DNA of 64,000 bases from Ferruginibacter sp050611725 (lineage in GTDB: Bacteria; Bacteroidota; Bacteroidia; Chitinophagales; Chitinophagaceae). Below the pieces are notes generated by a model. That model was not told the origin of the DNA. It ran no database searches and was given only the letters and a program-made list of their open reading frames with translations. A program made the translations under genes and the position numbers. The stretch is taken from contig NZ_JBODJB010000001.1 in the NCBI RefSeq assembly GCF_050611725.1, forward strand, positions 2,790,001-2,854,000. The letters are read 5' to 3'. Shown here in pieces: positions 43,698-53,410 of this stretch. Position 1 is the first letter of the stretch. The number at the start of each line of letters is the position of its first letter.

Positions 43698-45383
43698 ATG
43701 AAATACAGACTATCTATCGTTCTGATAATCATATTTGCAATATCTCTGCAAAGTACTGCACAATTTAATCCTTATAGCTACCACTTACAAAAAAAACTAA
43801 CCGTTGATACCGGTGCCGTAGTATCGGCTCATCCGCTGGCAAGTCAGGTTGGAGTGGCTATCTTAAAACAAGGTGGTAATGCCGTTGATGCAGCTATTGC
43901 TACTCAATTGGCATTAGCAGTCGTGTATCCCGGTGCAGGAAATATTGGTGGCGGAGGCTTTATGATAGCACATCTTAAAAATGGCGAAAACATTGCCATT
44001 GATTTCAGAGAGCGTGCACCTGAAAAAGCAAGCAGAGATATGTATCTTGATAGTAACGGTAAAGCTCAACTGAATTTATCTCAAGATGGGCATTTAGCTG
44101 CAGGTGTACCTGGAACAGTTGCCGGTATTTTTGCAGCAATGCCTTATGCAAAACTTCCTTTTGAAAAATTGATACAGCCGGCGATCGATCTGGCAGAAAA
44201 AGGGTTTGCACTTACGCTAGCCCAGGCCGAAGATTTCAATGACTATGCACAGGATTTTATATCACAAAACAAAGTTTACCCCGTTTTTGTAAACACTTGG
44301 AAAGAAGGAAGCATATTGATTCAAAACGATCTGGCTAATACTTTAAAGCGTATTAGAGACAATGGAGAAAAAGGATTTTACGAAGGCGAAACTGCAAGAC
44401 TAATCGTTGAAGAAATGCAACGTGGAAATGGGATCATCAATTATGATGACCTGAAAAATTACAAAGCAATTGAGAGGGACCCACTGGAATTTGACTATAA
44501 AAAACATCATATCATTACAATGCCATTACCCAGCAGCGGAGGCATCCTCTTATTACAAATGATGAAAACAATTGAAAACAAAAATATCGCTGCAAAAAAA
44601 TTCCAAACCGCCGCTTCAGTTCAATTAATGGTAGAAGCCGAAAGAAGAGCGTATGCTGACAGGGCCGAATATTTAGGAGACGCTGATTTTGTAAAAGTTC
44701 CGGTAAAGAAATTAACCGACGAAAAATACATTAAAGAAAGGTTTAAAGATTTCACTCCCGGTAAAGCAAATATGAGTGCAACTGTAAAAGCAGGTATTAT
44801 ATCCGAAAGTGAAGAGACAACACATTTAAGTGTGATTGACAAAGAAGGGAATGCAGTTGCTGTCACTACAACACTGAACGGACATTTTGGAAGCAGAACT
44901 GTTGTAACCGGTGCCGGATTTATTTTGAACAATGAAATGGATGACTTTAGTATAAAACCCGGCCTGCCAAATATGTATGGCGCTGTTGGCAACGAAAAAA
45001 ATGCCATTGCACCAAACAAAAGAATGTTGAGCAGTATGACACCAACAATTGTTCTTAAAAATAACAAGCCATATATTGTTGTTGGTACTCCCGGAGGTAC
45101 TACAATTCCAACTAGTGTATTTCAAACCCTCTTAAACATAATAGAATTCAAGATGAAACCGGAGGATGCTGTGAACAAACCTAAATTTCACCACCAATGG
45201 TTACCAGATGAAGTTTTTGTAGAACAGCAATTTCCCATTCGTGTTAGAAAAGAACTTAAAAAAATGGGATATAACGTAACCGAAAGGGGCCCTATAGGAA
45301 GAACTGAATTGATTATTATGCATAATAAAAAGATCACTGCCGTAGGAGATTTTCGAGGAGATGATTCCGCTGAAGGCTATTGA
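43698..45383 (+). CDS. ggt: gamma-glutamyltransferase
   Basis: GGT hydrolyses or transfers gamma-glutamyl groups, such as from glutathione. The product has 561 residues with a signal peptide (RLSIVLIIIFAISLQSTAQ). The N-terminal part has SAHPLASQVGVAILKQGGNAVDAAIATQLALAV, and GGGGFMIAH provides the backbone contacts. The autoprocessing nucleophile is Thr374 (ETTHLSVID), which heads the small subunit. SSMTPTIVLKNNKP and GTPGGTTIPTSVFQ are the substrate-binding loops. The length is normal. It stands alone on the plus strand, only 24 bases from the divergent PIG-L gene, so their promoters must lie within the opposite coding sequence. Confidence 0.95.
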   Translation: MKYRLSIVLIIIFAISLQSTAQFNPYSYHLQKKLTVDTGAVVSAHPLASQVGVAILKQGGNAVDAAIATQLALAVVYPGAGNIGGGGFMIAHLKNGENIAIDFRERAPEKASRDMYLDSNGKAQLNLSQDGHLAAGVPGTVAGIFAAMPYAKLPFEKLIQPAIDLAEKGFALTLAQAEDFNDYAQDFISQNKVYPVFVNTWKEGSILIQNDLANTLKRIRDNGEKGFYEGETARLIVEEMQRGNGIINYDDLKNYKAIERDPLEFDYKKHHIITMPLPSSGGILLLQMMKTIENKNIAAKKFQTAASVQLMVEAERRAYADRAEYLGDADFVKVPVKKLTDEKYIKERFKDFTPGKANMSATVKAGIISESEETTHLSVIDKEGNAVAVTTTLNGHFGSRTVVTGAGFILNNEMDDFSIKPGLPNMYGAVGNEKNAIAPNKRMLSSMTPTIVLKNNKPYIVVGTPGGTTIPTSVFQTLLNIIEFKMKPEDAVNKPKFHHQWLPDEVFVEQQFPIRVRKELKKMGYNVTERGPIGRTELIIMHNKKITAVGDFRGDDSAEGY

Positions 45384-45483
45384 TCTTATGAATCGGCTTA
45401 AAAATGGGAAACCATTGTAAATTACCGAGAAAATGATTAAAATGCAACCAAGTTTAAAAAAATTACATCTATCGTAAAAAACT

Positions 45484-45491
45484 TACCTTTG
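45484..45491 (+). promoter_or_regulatory. -7 box of the PorT-like gene
   Basis: TACCTTTG is an exact match to TAnnTTTG. It lies 20 bases before the ATG at 45511. A TTG at a proper -33 position was not seen. Confidence 0.45.
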
Positions 45492-45510
45492 CAACTTCAA
45501 TAAATTGAAT

Positions 45511-46182
45511 ATGAATAAAATTTACCCGATACTATTGGCCACACTGCTTTTTTTGAACAAAGGAACAGCACAAACCAAGATCGCCGTAATGGGAAGCTAT
45601 AATTACACAACCGCTAGGGTACACTATATTAATGAATCCCTTGGTACCGATGTAAAACAACCTAATGGATTTAAGAATGGATTTGGACTAGGCATTATGT
45701 TCAAAGTACCTTTCGACGATGTATTACATTTTTCGCCCTACATCAGCCTGCATAAAAGAGGCTATAGTTTTAAGCCAGTTGCCGATACCATAGCCAAATA
45801 TGATAATTCTATGTACTACGTAGATATCGTTCCTGCGCTTAGTGGCGATTTCCCCGTAGGTGAAAAAAAGAACACATTGGTACTTTCTGCAGGTCCATTG
45901 ATAGGAGTTGGTTTGTCAGGTACAGAAAAGACCACTAAAGATGATGTGGTTACTTCTAAAAAAATGAAATTTGCAACTGATGGAGATTACAGCTTATTTG
46001 ACCTTGGCTTAAGCACAGGCATTGGGTTTCATACACCAAAGATGTTCGTAGAAGTTGGATATATGTTGGGGCATGCAAATATCAATAACAATTTCAATGT
46101 ACTTACTTCATCCGGCACTAAGGATTTAAGAAATATTCGTAACCGTATGCTCACCTTTACGCTGGGATATTATATTAAATAA
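45511..46182 (+). CDS. PorT-like outer-membrane beta-barrel protein
   Basis: The product has about 223 residues with a signal peptide (MNKIYPILLATLLFLNKGTAQ) and a PorT/OMP_b-brl fold: strands TKIAVMGSYNYTTARVHYI, FGLGIMFKVPF, LHFSPYISLHKRGYSF, TLVLSAGPLIGVGLSG, FDLGLSTGIGF, FVEVGYMLGHANIN and MLTFTLGYYIK. It is predicted to sit in the outer membrane. A TTG two codons upstream is less likely as the start than this ATG. It is a single gene with a -7 box before it and a terminator after. Confidence 0.85.
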   Translation: MNKIYPILLATLLFLNKGTAQTKIAVMGSYNYTTARVHYINESLGTDVKQPNGFKNGFGLGIMFKVPFDDVLHFSPYISLHKRGYSFKPVADTIAKYDNSMYYVDIVPALSGDFPVGEKKNTLVLSAGPLIGVGLSGTEKTTKDDVVTSKKMKFATDGDYSLFDLGLSTGIGFHTPKMFVEVGYMLGHANINNNFNVLTSSGTKDLRNIRNRMLTFTLGYYIK

Positions 46183-46207
46183 CTTATCAAATATTTAAAA
46201 TTATATC

Positions 46208-46236
46208 ACCTGCCCTATCAAGGCAGGTTTTTTATT
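46208..46236 (+). terminator. terminator of the PorT-like gene
   Basis: Stem ACCTGCC / GGCAGGT (46208-46214, 46222-46228) is followed by TTTTTATTT. Confidence 0.85.
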
Positions 46237-46274
46237 TAGATAAATCAATAATATATTAATCTTTGGTATCGAAT

Positions 46275-46304
46275 TTGCCTATAGGGCTTGATTGACTATT
46301 TTTG
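46275..46304 (+). promoter_or_regulatory. promoter of tamB
   Basis: TTG at 46275-46277, 19 bases, then TATTTTTG at 46297-46304: a full match to TTG-N17-23-TAnnTTTG. Predicted start of transcription is near 46309. The TTG at 46302 is in frame with tamB but inside the -7 box. Confidence 0.72.
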
Positions 46305-46334
46305 CATATAAATCTATTACAACTGCGTAAATTT

Positions 46335-49300
46335 TTGAAAATATTAAAACGGATCGCAATTGCACTGATATTACTATTAGTACTTACGTATGCCGCCTTG
46401 CACCTACCTTCTGTACAAACATGGATCGTAAAACAAGTTGCAAGTGTTTTCTCAAAAGAGTTAAAAACCAAAGTAACTATTCAGCATGTAGATGTTGCTT
46501 TTTTTGATAAGCTGGAAATAAAAGGTGTTTTAGTAGAAGACAGACAAAAAGATACATTACTCTATGCAGGCACTGCAACCATAAATATCACTGATTGGTT
46601 CTTTTTTAAAGATAAGGCTGTGTTAAAATATATAGGACTCAAAGATGCAGTCGTAAATATGAAACGTACAGATACAGTCTGGAATTACAGTTTTCTGATA
46701 GATTATTTTTCAAGCCCGAAGAAAGAAAAATCAACCACAAAAAAAGGAGGGCTGGAATTTGACATCAAGCGCATGGAATTGGAAAATATCCGTTTCAATC
46801 AAATAGATGAATGGCTTGGTCAAAATATGTCGGTAGCTTTAAAAAACCTAAATGTTACAGCCGAGGAATCAGACTTCACAAAAAAGAAGATCAATTTAAG
46901 TTCACTGGAATTGAACGAACCTATTTTTTCACAAAGCGATTATATGGGCAATAGAGAAAAATTACATATCCCTAAACCAGTAAGAGATCGTTCAAAAGAC
47001 TTAATCCCCCAATACAAATGGAATAATGATGAATGGGTGATCGACATAAAAAACATTCATCTTACCAACGGCGTTTTCGGAAATGAAAAAGAAACAATTG
47101 ACAAAACACTTACAGCAGGATACTTCGACGGCAAACATATTCTATTCAGTAAAATAACCGGCGACCTGAAAAATGTTCATTTTGAAAAAGATACATTAAC
47201 CACAGACTTAAATTTAAGTACAAAAGAAAGAAGCGGATTTGAAGTAAAGAAACTCCAGGCAGCTTTCAAATTCACGCCGGAGATGATGGAATTTGATAAA
47301 CTTGATCTTGTAACCAATAAAAGCAGACTAGGAAATTACTACGCCATGCGTTATCAAACGTTTAGCGATATGAGCAGTTTCTTACATAAAGTTACCATTG
47401 AAAGTAATTTTGAAAAGAGTAAGATCAACAGCGATGACATTGCCTTTTTTGCACCCGCTTTAAAAACATGGAACCGCAATTTTGATATCAGCGGTATTGC
47501 CAAAGGAACGATAGATAATTTTACTGCTAAGAAAATGTTGATCAAAAGCGGTAATACAAATATTGATGGCGATATTACCATGAGCGGATTACCCGACATC
47601 AGCAATACTTTTATCGATTTTTCATCGAGAAATCTAGAAACCAATTACAACGACCTAGTATCAATTATACCGGCTTTAAAAAAGGTAACGCAACCTCAAT
47701 TGAACAAGCTCGGTAATATTCAGTACAAGGGAAATTTCACCGGCTTTGTAAATGATTTTGTTGCATTTGGTACTATTAATACAGATCTGGGAAATATTAC
47801 AGGAGATCTGAATTTAAAACTCCCCGAAAATATGCCGGAAGTATACAGTGGCACTGTTTCAACCACCGGATTTCAATTAGGTAATTTTATTGGGAATAGC
47901 CAGATCGGCAATATTGCCTTTGATGGAAAAGTAAAAGGAAGTGGATTTTCTACGGACAATGTAAAAGCCAATCTAGATGGCAGAGTAAGTAGTTTTGGCT
48001 TTGGAGGATATACTTATCAGAACATCTCTTTAAAAGGCGATTTCGGGAAACAAATATTCACAGGAAGTGCAAGCATTGACGATCCAAATTTAAAATTGGA
48101 AAACTTACATGGCACTATAGACCTTAGCAAAAAAACTCCGCAACTTGCCTTTGATGTAAATGTATCCAAAGCAAATTTAAAAGAACTCCATTTTACAAAA
48201 GATAGTTTCGAAGTTGCCGGTCATTTTGATATGAATTTTACCGGAAGTAATATTGATAATTTCCTTGGCAAAGCAAGTATTTTGAATGCAACCTTAACAC
48301 ATAATGGCCAAAGGCTTTCTTTTGATTCACTTGTATTACGATCAGAAATATTTGATAACCAAAAACAACTTACACTTGAATCCAATGAAGCAGATGCAAA
48401 AGTAACGGGAAATTTTACAATACTTGAATTGCCCAATGCTTTTCAGTTGTTTTTAAACAACTACTATCCTGCTTACATACCCAAACCAAAAGCAGTTGTT
48501 AAAAATCAAGATTTTACTTTTACCATTCACACAAAAAATATCGATGAATATGTAAAATTATTGGATGCTAAACTTCAGGGCTTTAATTATGCTACGCTAG
48601 ACGGCTCTTTAAAGTTACAAGAAAATGCGTTGAACATTAACGCTAATGTGCCGCAATTTAGTTATGATGGAAAATCATTTAATAATATTCGTCTTGAAGG
48701 TATTGGTAATCTTGACACGCTTGTAACAAAAATTGATGTTGATGATGTTACGCTTGGAGATAGTTTGCATTTACCAACAACACATCTTGTTATAACATCA
48801 CACAATGATATTTCTGATATCAGCTTAAATACCAGTGCCAGCAAAACCCTCAGCGATGCTTCCTTACATGCAAAAGTGCAAACACTTACCAATGGCGTTG
48901 ACATTCACTTCTTCCCTTCCACATTTATACTAAACGACAAACAATGGGAAATAGAAAAAGATGGGAGTCTTTTAATAACCAATTCGCAGATCAGTGCTAA
49001 TAACCTTAAACTAACTCAAGGCCACCAACAAATAATCATGAACACCGACATTGATAATTTCAACAGCACAAAAGTTGAATTATATAGTGTCAATATTGAC
49101 GATATTACTCCGTTTCTGTTTAAAGATCCGCATTTAGAAGGCCAGATAACAGGCAATATTTATGTAACCAATCCTTTTGGCAAACCATTGATCGAGTATG
49201 ATATTGTAGCCGACAACTTTAAGTTTGAAAACGATTCGATCGGACTGGTTACTGCTATTGGAAATTTTTCCACCAAAACAGGCATTGTAACTTTTGATGC

Positions 49301-51071
49301 AGGTTCCAACAATGATAACTATAAATTTAATGTTGCCGGAAGCTACAATATCAACGATTCTGTTACCAATCAGGCTGATATTAATTTCAAAACAGATAAA
49401 TTCAACCTTGCAATCTTAAATAATTATTTAGACGGTATCTTCTCAAATATAGAAGGATATGCCAATACAAACGACCTAAAGGTTTCAGGAAACAGCAAGA
49501 ACCTTTCGTTAAGCGGAACTGCAACGCTTAATGATGCATCGTTGGTTGTTAAGTACACTCAGTGTAAATATTTTATTGCAAAAAAGGATATTATTTTTAA
49601 TCCTGGAGAGATCAATTTTGATAAACTAACGCTTAAGGATACCTTAAATAATATAGCTACCTTAAGAGGAAAAATATACCATAAATTCTTTAAAGATTTT
49701 GAATTCGACAACCTGAACTTCAGTGTTAATAAGCCCGGTGATGCTATAGCCGGAACCAATAAATTTCTTGTACTTAATACACAGAAAAAAGACAATCCGC
49801 AGTTCTACGGAAAAGTAATTGGTGATGCAAATACAATGATGAATTTGAACGGCCCCGTTACCAATATGGTAATGACCATCAAGGGCGGGCCTACAGTTGG
49901 ATCGGCCAGAGACAGTAGCCACATTTTTTTAAATACGGGTACCAACAGTATTGAGAATGGAAAAATCGATTATATAGATTTTATTCAGTTTGGTACTGAG
50001 ATGTCGAACAATTTAAGGGCCAAGGAAGGAACAAATATATTTGTTGATATGACCCTGAGGGCAAACCCAACTTGTAAAATTGATGTAATACTTGATGAAA
50101 CAACCGGTGATATTATCAAAGGGAAAGGCAACGGCGAATTGAATATTCAGGTAGGTAGCAGAGAACCTTTAAGCATTAGGGGCAGATATAATATTACTGA
50201 AGGTGATTACACTTTCAATTTTCAGGCATTGGTAAAAAAGCCATTTAAGTTAAGTAACGGAAGCATCAGTTGGGAAGGCGACCCTTATAGAGCAAACATA
50301 GACATGTCGGCTGTGTATACCGCAGAAAAAGTAGATTTCAGTGGTATTATTGCAGACAATACAAGACAACGTAAAGAAGACGTTACGGTAGTAGCAAACT
50401 TAACAGGAAACTTATTACAACCAAAGATCACATTTGAACTGATACCTACCGGAGCGCTGAAAGAAGATCTCATTGTCAGTAAGCGATTGGCCGAATTTAA
50501 AACCAATGAAAATGAAATGAACAAACAGGTTACATCTTTGCTGCTGTTCAATTCGTTTATTACTGATGAACAAACCTTTTTAAATGCTAACAGCGGATTG
50601 AATGTTGCTACCAACTCAATAGGCAACATGGTGTCTAATATGTTGGCTAACTCATTGAACAACCTTTTAAGATCGCTTAACTTGGCAGATAAAGCTGCCT
50701 TTAATATTGATCTGAATTCAAACACAGATCTGCAAAGCAGTATCGCCAAACTACAAATTGCAACTAAACTAGGAGTTAGATTGAATTTCTTTGACAATAG
50801 ACTAATCGTAAACATTGGAGGCAACTTTGACTACAACAATCCTTACGTACTTGCAAGTAGGAATACAAACTTGTTAATTACTCCTGATGTTGCAATAGAA
50901 TGGTTATTGTCTGAAGATGGTCGTGTTCGCTTGGTTGGCTTTAACCAAACCAATCCGGATGTAGTAGGACAAAGAAATAAAACCGGTATAAAATTGTCTT
51001 ATAGAAAAGAGGTAGACAAACTATCTCTCTACGAAATATTTAGAAAACCAGGCAAAGCAAGAAAAAAATAA
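46335..51071 (+). CDS. tamB: translocation and assembly module TamB-like protein
   Basis: The product, about 1,578 residues, starts with an inner-membrane anchor (LKRIAIALILLLVLTYAALHL) and continues as a giant beta-rich protein made of repeated short strands, the AsmA/TamB elongated fold. The C-terminal DUF490 region includes NLTGNLLQPKITFELIPTG and LGVRLNFFDNRLIVNIGGNFDYNN. In Gram-negatives TamB spans the periplasm and moves phospholipids or proteins to the outer membrane, often with TamA. TamA is not in the window. I choose TTG 46335 as start; the more upstream TTG at 46302 is in the promoter. Length and features fit the Bacteroidota version of the family. Confidence 0.92.
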   Translation: MKILKRIAIALILLLVLTYAALHLPSVQTWIVKQVASVFSKELKTKVTIQHVDVAFFDKLEIKGVLVEDRQKDTLLYAGTATINITDWFFFKDKAVLKYIGLKDAVVNMKRTDTVWNYSFLIDYFSSPKKEKSTTKKGGLEFDIKRMELENIRFNQIDEWLGQNMSVALKNLNVTAEESDFTKKKINLSSLELNEPIFSQSDYMGNREKLHIPKPVRDRSKDLIPQYKWNNDEWVIDIKNIHLTNGVFGNEKETIDKTLTAGYFDGKHILFSKITGDLKNVHFEKDTLTTDLNLSTKERSGFEVKKLQAAFKFTPEMMEFDKLDLVTNKSRLGNYYAMRYQTFSDMSSFLHKVTIESNFEKSKINSDDIAFFAPALKTWNRNFDISGIAKGTIDNFTAKKMLIKSGNTNIDGDITMSGLPDISNTFIDFSSRNLETNYNDLVSIIPALKKVTQPQLNKLGNIQYKGNFTGFVNDFVAFGTINTDLGNITGDLNLKLPENMPEVYSGTVSTTGFQLGNFIGNSQIGNIAFDGKVKGSGFSTDNVKANLDGRVSSFGFGGYTYQNISLKGDFGKQIFTGSASIDDPNLKLENLHGTIDLSKKTPQLAFDVNVSKANLKELHFTKDSFEVAGHFDMNFTGSNIDNFLGKASILNATLTHNGQRLSFDSLVLRSEIFDNQKQLTLESNEADAKVTGNFTILELPNAFQLFLNNYYPAYIPKPKAVVKNQDFTFTIHTKNIDEYVKLLDAKLQGFNYATLDGSLKLQENALNINANVPQFSYDGKSFNNIRLEGIGNLDTLVTKIDVDDVTLGDSLHLPTTHLVITSHNDISDISLNTSASKTLSDASLHAKVQTLTNGVDIHFFPSTFILNDKQWEIEKDGSLLITNSQISANNLKLTQGHQQIIMNTDIDNFNSTKVELYSVNIDDITPFLFKDPHLEGQITGNIYVTNPFGKPLIEYDIVADNFKFENDSIGLVTAIGNFSTKTGIVTFDAGSNNDNYKFNVAGSYNINDSVTNQADINFKTDKFNLAILNNYLDGIFSNIEGYANTNDLKVSGNSKNLSLSGTATLNDASLVVKYTQCKYFIAKKDIIFNPGEINFDKLTLKDTLNNIATLRGKIYHKFFKDFEFDNLNFSVNKPGDAIAGTNKFLVLNTQKKDNPQFYGKVIGDANTMMNLNGPVTNMVMTIKGGPTVGSARDSSHIFLNTGTNSIENGKIDYIDFIQFGTEMSNNLRAKEGTNIFVDMTLRANPTCKIDVILDETTGDIIKGKGNGELNIQVGSREPLSIRGRYNITEGDYTFNFQALVKKPFKLSNGSISWEGDPYRANIDMSAVYTAEKVDFSGIIADNTRQRKEDVTVVANLTGNLLQPKITFELIPTGALKEDLIVSKRLAEFKTNENEMNKQVTSLLLFNSFITDEQTFLNANSGLNVATNSIGNMVSNMLANSLNNLLRSLNLADKAAFNIDLNSNTDLQSSIAKLQIATKLGVRLNFFDNRLIVNIGGNFDYNNPYVLASRNTNLLITPDVAIEWLLSEDGRVRLVGFNQTNPDVVGQRNKTGIKLSYRKEVDKLSLYEIFRKPGKARKK

Positions 51072-51074
51072 ATA

Positions 51075-51629
51075 CTATTCTGCTCCCAGTACATGGCTGA
51101 TGCCAAGTGTATACCCATGTCGATAAAAATGATAAACAATTCCTGTAATTCCAATCGCAGCTAATACAATTGCCCAAACCCACCAATACCTTTTTTTAAC
51201 AACGGTTTCGGTAAAGTATTCAGTCATTACAACATTTGTGGTTTCTTTATCTCCCACAAGCATTGTATGTTCTGTATGCTGACGAATTACTCTTTCCGCT
51301 TTAACAGGCAACGTAAAATCGTTGCTCAGGGAGGCTCCTGAAAAAATAATTTTATCATCAACTTTTTCAAATGTTCCTATACCATTCATCTCAACCCTAC
51401 CCAATCGATCAATCTCACTTTTTAATAATTCGCTGATAGCAGAAAATTCATTGAAAACGTTTGCGTCTTCCACAGCTGGCGAAAATTGTATGGCATAAGT
51501 TGGAGCTAGCAATTGTGTATTCACAAAATCTGATTCTGCAACGTTTGTATGCACAGACAACGTGCCTATGCCCGGTAGTGTACAGGTTTTATTATGAAAC
51601 AATGAAGCAGCTATTAGAGTATTGTGCAT
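51075..51629 (-). CDS. HU-CCDC81-type domain protein with a C-terminal membrane helix
   Basis: The product of about 184 residues resembles bacterial HU domains of the CCDC81 type: MHNTLIAASLFHNKTCTLPGIGTLSV, with the PGIGTL turn near residue 20, followed by a second part EMNGIGTFEKVDDKII. A C-terminal membrane helix (WVWAIVLAAIGITGIVYHFY) makes it an anchored protein. In other Bacteroidota such proteins carry a SPOR domain and may link DNA or the cytoplasm to the wall; here no SPOR domain is seen. The start is ATG 51629; the longer TTG start at 51650 lies in the -7 box. It is convergent to tamB by four bases. Confidence 0.72.
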   Translation of the reverse strand: MHNTLIAASLFHNKTCTLPGIGTLSVHTNVAESDFVNTQLLAPTYAIQFSPAVEDANVFNEFSAISELLKSEIDRLGRVEMNGIGTFEKVDDKIIFSGASLSNDFTLPVKAERVIRQHTEHTMLVGDKETTNVVMTEYFTETVVKKRYWWVWAIVLAAIGITGIVYHFYRHGYTLGISHVLGAE

Positions 51630-51647
51630 AAAGCCGATAATGTTACC

Positions 51648-51655
51648 CAAAGGTA
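51648..51655 (-). promoter_or_regulatory. -7 box of the HU-domain gene
   Basis: Read on the minus strand: TACCTTTG, exact TAnnTTTG. It lies 18 bases before ATG 51629. The TTG within it would be an in-frame start if ignored. No clear -33 TTG was found. Confidence 0.5.
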
Positions 51656-51671
51656 TGGGGTAAAAGTGAAA

Positions 51672-51704
51672 TTATTTTTTGCTTTTAATAAAAGCAAAAA
51701 ATAA
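51672..51704 (-). terminator. AT-rich terminator after the barrel gene
   Basis: A perfect 15-base inverted repeat with a three-base loop spans 51672-51704. It has T-runs within the arms and lies 54 bases past the barrel stop on the minus strand, directly upstream of the HU-gene promoter. Confidence 0.7.
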
Positions 51705-51757
51705 CAGAACAAGTTCACAAGGATGTCACCATCAAAAACCAATGTTTGTGCAAAAAA

Positions 51758-53407
51758 CTAAAATTTCATAATAACCCCACCAAGAGCGTTGATACCATAT
51801 ACCTCATAATTATGCCAGCGTTGATATTTATTATTGAGCATGTTATTGATATCTACAAAAGCACTGAATCTTTTATTGATAGCAAACTCTGCACCAATGC
51901 TAATGTCTGCGGCACCTTTTAAATTTTTTGTGATATTACCCGGTAAAATATAAGGGCCACCACCAAAAACATACAGATCTGTTTTAAGCAACACTTTATT
52001 AAAAGCTCTCCACCTCATAGCCGCATTGATCTCAACAGGTATGGTTCCAAATGCTGAAGTATGATCCTGAGCATCTGTATATCCGTTGAATGTAACGCCA
52101 CCGGTAAAAGTAAATTTATCTTGATTGATATAACTCATATCAGCATGAATACGCAATGCACTTAATTTAGATTCATTGCTTAACACAAAACTTTTTTGGT
52201 CGTTCAATGTATCGTTCAGCAAAAATGGATAATTATCGAAATTAACGAGCCCAACTTTGGCACTATAGTTAAAATGCTTGCCCACCGTACCTTTGATTCC
52301 TCCATACAACTCAAGCTCTTTGGTATTTTTTTGTGATGATATCGTATTCAGATATGGATTGATAGAAGATAAATATTGATAGGTATTTTTTGTGATCTTA
52401 CCTACAAAGCCTGCTTGAACTAAAAAAGATTTATCGGCAAGTTTTGCTTCGCCGTAAATATTTGGCAAGAAGATAAACTTACCGTTGTCGATCGTTGGCG
52501 TAAATCCTCCGTGTAAAGTATATGTTTCAGCGGTGTAAACAACCTCAGGGGCAATTTGAAAAACATTATTCTTGATCTTAACATTGTCGGGCAACAGATC
52601 TTTACTCTTGTAAGAAGTTATATCTGCTTTTGCAGTGATCTTAGCAATGAACATATCTCCTACGGGCATTTCTACGGGGACCTCCAATGCAATCGTATTT
52701 TCAGATAATTTATTTTTTGCGACAAATACATTTACCTGAAGATTCGGATCGTATTTCAATAAAGATTCTTCGGTAGCAGCATTAATATTTCTTGCACCTA
52801 TTTTCAAATGCAAATTTTGAAATTGCTGACGAAGATCTTTTTTGGTGTAACTATACACATCATGATCGTATCCATACAAATAATTATCCTGAATACTTAA
52901 GCCTCCTTTGAAATAGATCTCATTTGTTTCGCTAAAAGTACTTCCTGTAACAAATGCATTCAATTTAGAATAATCTTGATATTTTATTTTACCTTTTGAG
53001 GCAATATAATCTCCGTAAAGATTCAGCAAACTTGTCTTCCCATCACCAAAACTAAGTCCTGCACCAATATATGGTGTTGTATAATTACCAATACCCAACT
53101 TTAAATAATTCCTATCACCAAGCTCAAGTGTATCATTCGGATATATAGCTAACGGCCTAAGTGCTACCGGTTGATACGTGTAAAAAAGATTCTGCGCAGG
53201 CACTTCATATTTAACTTTTATTTTAGAGGTATCCACCAATAATTGCGATGCAGAAAAAGTTATTTTAACCGCATTCCTAAGCACGGGTTTATATGCCGAT
53301 ACAATGTCTATGGTTTGCTTTTTTGTTGTATCTTTTTGTGCCATAGCAAATGAGCACAGGAAAATACCTGCAAGAAAAAGCATTATGTATTTTTTATTAT
53401 TCATCAT
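51758..53407 (-). CDS. TonB-dependent receptor-like outer-membrane barrel (no plug seen)
   Basis: This 549-residue protein has a signal peptide (YIMLFLAGIFLCSFAMAQ) and a barrel of the TonB-receptor type, with repeated strand pairs (TSLLNLYGDYIASKGKIKYQDY, YKSKDLLPDNVKIKNNVFQIAPEVVY) and a terminal strand ending GGVIMKF. No N-terminal plug domain is visible, and the length is short for a full receptor. It follows the TPR gene by three bases on the minus strand. The TPR protein likely binds it or delivers it. Substrate unknown. Confidence 0.82.
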   Translation of the reverse strand: MMNNKKYIMLFLAGIFLCSFAMAQKDTTKKQTIDIVSAYKPVLRNAVKITFSASQLLVDTSKIKVKYEVPAQNLFYTYQPVALRPLAIYPNDTLELGDRNYLKLGIGNYTTPYIGAGLSFGDGKTSLLNLYGDYIASKGKIKYQDYSKLNAFVTGSTFSETNEIYFKGGLSIQDNYLYGYDHDVYSYTKKDLRQQFQNLHLKIGARNINAATEESLLKYDPNLQVNVFVAKNKLSENTIALEVPVEMPVGDMFIAKITAKADITSYKSKDLLPDNVKIKNNVFQIAPEVVYTAETYTLHGGFTPTIDNGKFIFLPNIYGEAKLADKSFLVQAGFVGKITKNTYQYLSSINPYLNTISSQKNTKELELYGGIKGTVGKHFNYSAKVGLVNFDNYPFLLNDTLNDQKSFVLSNESKLSALRIHADMSYINQDKFTFTGGVTFNGYTDAQDHTSAFGTIPVEINAAMRWRAFNKVLLKTDLYVFGGGPYILPGNITKNLKGAADISIGAEFAINKRFSAFVDINNMLNNKYQRWHNYEVYGINALGGVIMKF

Positions 53408-53410
53408 TGC

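Noticed and set aside
46302..46334. upstream TTG start for tamB
   Set aside because: It lies inside the -7 box of a full promoter match.
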